The position numbers and the translations under genes are program-made. Below, one piece after another: positions 5,360 to 5,986 of a stretch of DNA of 5,986 nt. Where the stretch lies: positions 1 through 5,986 of the forward strand of contig JAITBR010000087.1 in the NCBI GenBank assembly GCA_031283485.1, written 5' to 3'. Each line of letters begins with the position of its first letter. Within the stretch, counting starts at the first letter, position 1. The notes beneath the pieces were generated by a model. It was not told the origin of the DNA and did no database searches. It saw only the letters and a program-made list of their open reading frames with translations. The DNA is from Puniceicoccales bacterium. GTDB lineage: Bacteria > Verrucomicrobiota > Verrucomicrobiae > Opitutales > LL51.

Positions 5360-5986
5360 ATGTTACATTTCCCGCTTAGAAAAAGACGCTGCGATGATAT
5401 CAACGAACAATACGCATACTGGAGAACCAGGATTCTATATTCGCTAATTATGGGGTATGCTACGTTTTATCTCGTTCGCCAAAATTTTCAGGTTGCGACG
5501 CCAAAAATGTTGGATGAACTTGGGTACACGCGGACGGAAGTGGGGTGGGTATTTTCGGCCTTTGCCATAATATATGGTGTGGGAAAGTTTGTCAGTGGCA
5601 TGATATGTGACCGGACTAATGCACGCTATTTTATGACCATTGGATTGATTGGTTCTGCGATTTGCAGCTTATTTATCGGATTTTCCTCGTCACTGACGGT
5701 TCTCGTGGTGTTTTATGCTCTAAATGGAGCTTTTCAATCTGCCGGATGGCCGCCGGTGTCGCGCCTGATGACACAGTGGTACTCTCCGGATGAATTGGGC
5801 ACTAAATGGGGGCTTGTTAGCGCGTCGCACCAACTGGGAAGTATGGTCATATTAGTTTTTGGGGCTCATCTATCTCTCATACTTGGATGGCGCTCCGTTT
5901 TTGTTATACCGGCAGCCGTTGCCATAGTATTGGCGGTATTTCTATTCGATCGCTTGAGGGATAGCCCGCAATCACTCGGCTTACCA
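5360..5986 (+). CDS. Organophosphate:phosphate antiporter family MFS transporter (GlpT/UhpT/UhpC-like), 3'-truncated by window edge
   Basis: An inner-membrane transporter, expected to exchange a sugar phosphate or glycerol 3-phosphate for inorganic phosphate. The first 209 residues, about the N-terminal half, are present. Family landmarks are YAYWRTRIL (18-26), GYATFYLVRQNF (32-43, with Arg40 at the position of the phosphate-binding Arg45 of GlpT), the cytoplasmic loop GKFVSGMICDRTNARYF (75-91), NGAFQSAGWPPVSRL (122-136) and RLRDSPQSLGLP at the edge (198-209). About six membrane segments can be placed: ~25-43, 62-81, 90-108, 110-130, 150-171 and 178-196. I chose the ATG at 5360 by fit to the family, although it has no good ribosome-binding site. 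In-frame ATG 5258 and GTG 5282 would add a Cys-rich extension. Substrate cannot be settled, and a UhpC-type sensor is possible. Divergent from glgC. Confidence 0.92.
   Translation, partial: MLHFPLRKRRCDDINEQYAYWRTRILYSLIMGYATFYLVRQNFQVATPKMLDELGYTRTEVGWVFSAFAIIYGVGKFVSGMICDRTNARYFMTIGLIGSAICSLFIGFSSSLTVLVVFYALNGAFQSAGWPPVSRLMTQWYSPDELGTKWGLVSASHQLGSMVILVFGAHLSLILGWRSVFVIPAAVAIVLAVFLFDRLRDSPQSLGLP

Overview
The window carries eight protein genes, two of them cut by its edges, with almost no spare DNA except one divergent intergenic region. The sequence fits a bacterium of the PVC group, most likely Verrucomicrobiota. YidD has the KxxLFG insertion between LSPL and the CRF.PTCS motif that I recall from verrucomicrobial homologues. 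The adenylate-kinase-like protein has the N-terminally extended form (FPxxIVWLSGAPGSGKGTN) that I also associate with that phylum. The sugar-phosphate transporter and glycogen gene fit too. This placement rests on memory of family sequences, not on a search. By eye the DNA is moderately AT-rich.

Left part (1-2045): prs (PRPP synthetase, plus strand, missing only its first few codons) runs tail to tail into an M24 metallopeptidase gene on the minus strand. The two stop codons share the palindrome TTAA, and a 10-bp inverted repeat starts exactly there.

Middle (2035-2851, minus strand): the conserved rpmH-rnpA-yidD cluster (ribosomal protein L34, RNase P protein, YidD) is packed with a 1-nt gap or overlaps at each junction. 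It leads by overlap into the peptidase gene, where yidC would normally be expected. rpmH is only 49 codons plus stop and is easily missed. A near-consensus sigma70 promoter sits just upstream of it and implies a leader of only about 8-10 nt.

Right part (2875-5986): an adenylate-kinase-like gene with a hydrophobic, signal-like N terminus lies 44 bp downstream of glgC (glucose-1-phosphate adenylyltransferase), both on the minus strand and probably co-transcribed. A 332-bp intergenic region with several palindromes separates glgC from a divergent gene for an organophosphate:phosphate antiporter (GlpT/UhpT/UhpC family), which runs off the right edge.

Functional theme: sugar-phosphate uptake (transporter), diversion of glucose-1-phosphate to glycogen (GlgC), nucleotide phosphoryl transfer (the kinase), PRPP supply (Prs), and core RNA/ribosome/membrane-insertion housekeeping. 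I see no CRISPR array, tRNA, rRNA, transposase or phage gene, and no convincing new system. The interest lies in residue changes at conserved sites of Prs and GlgC, the signal-like kinase, gene-order oddities, and unexplained palindromes.
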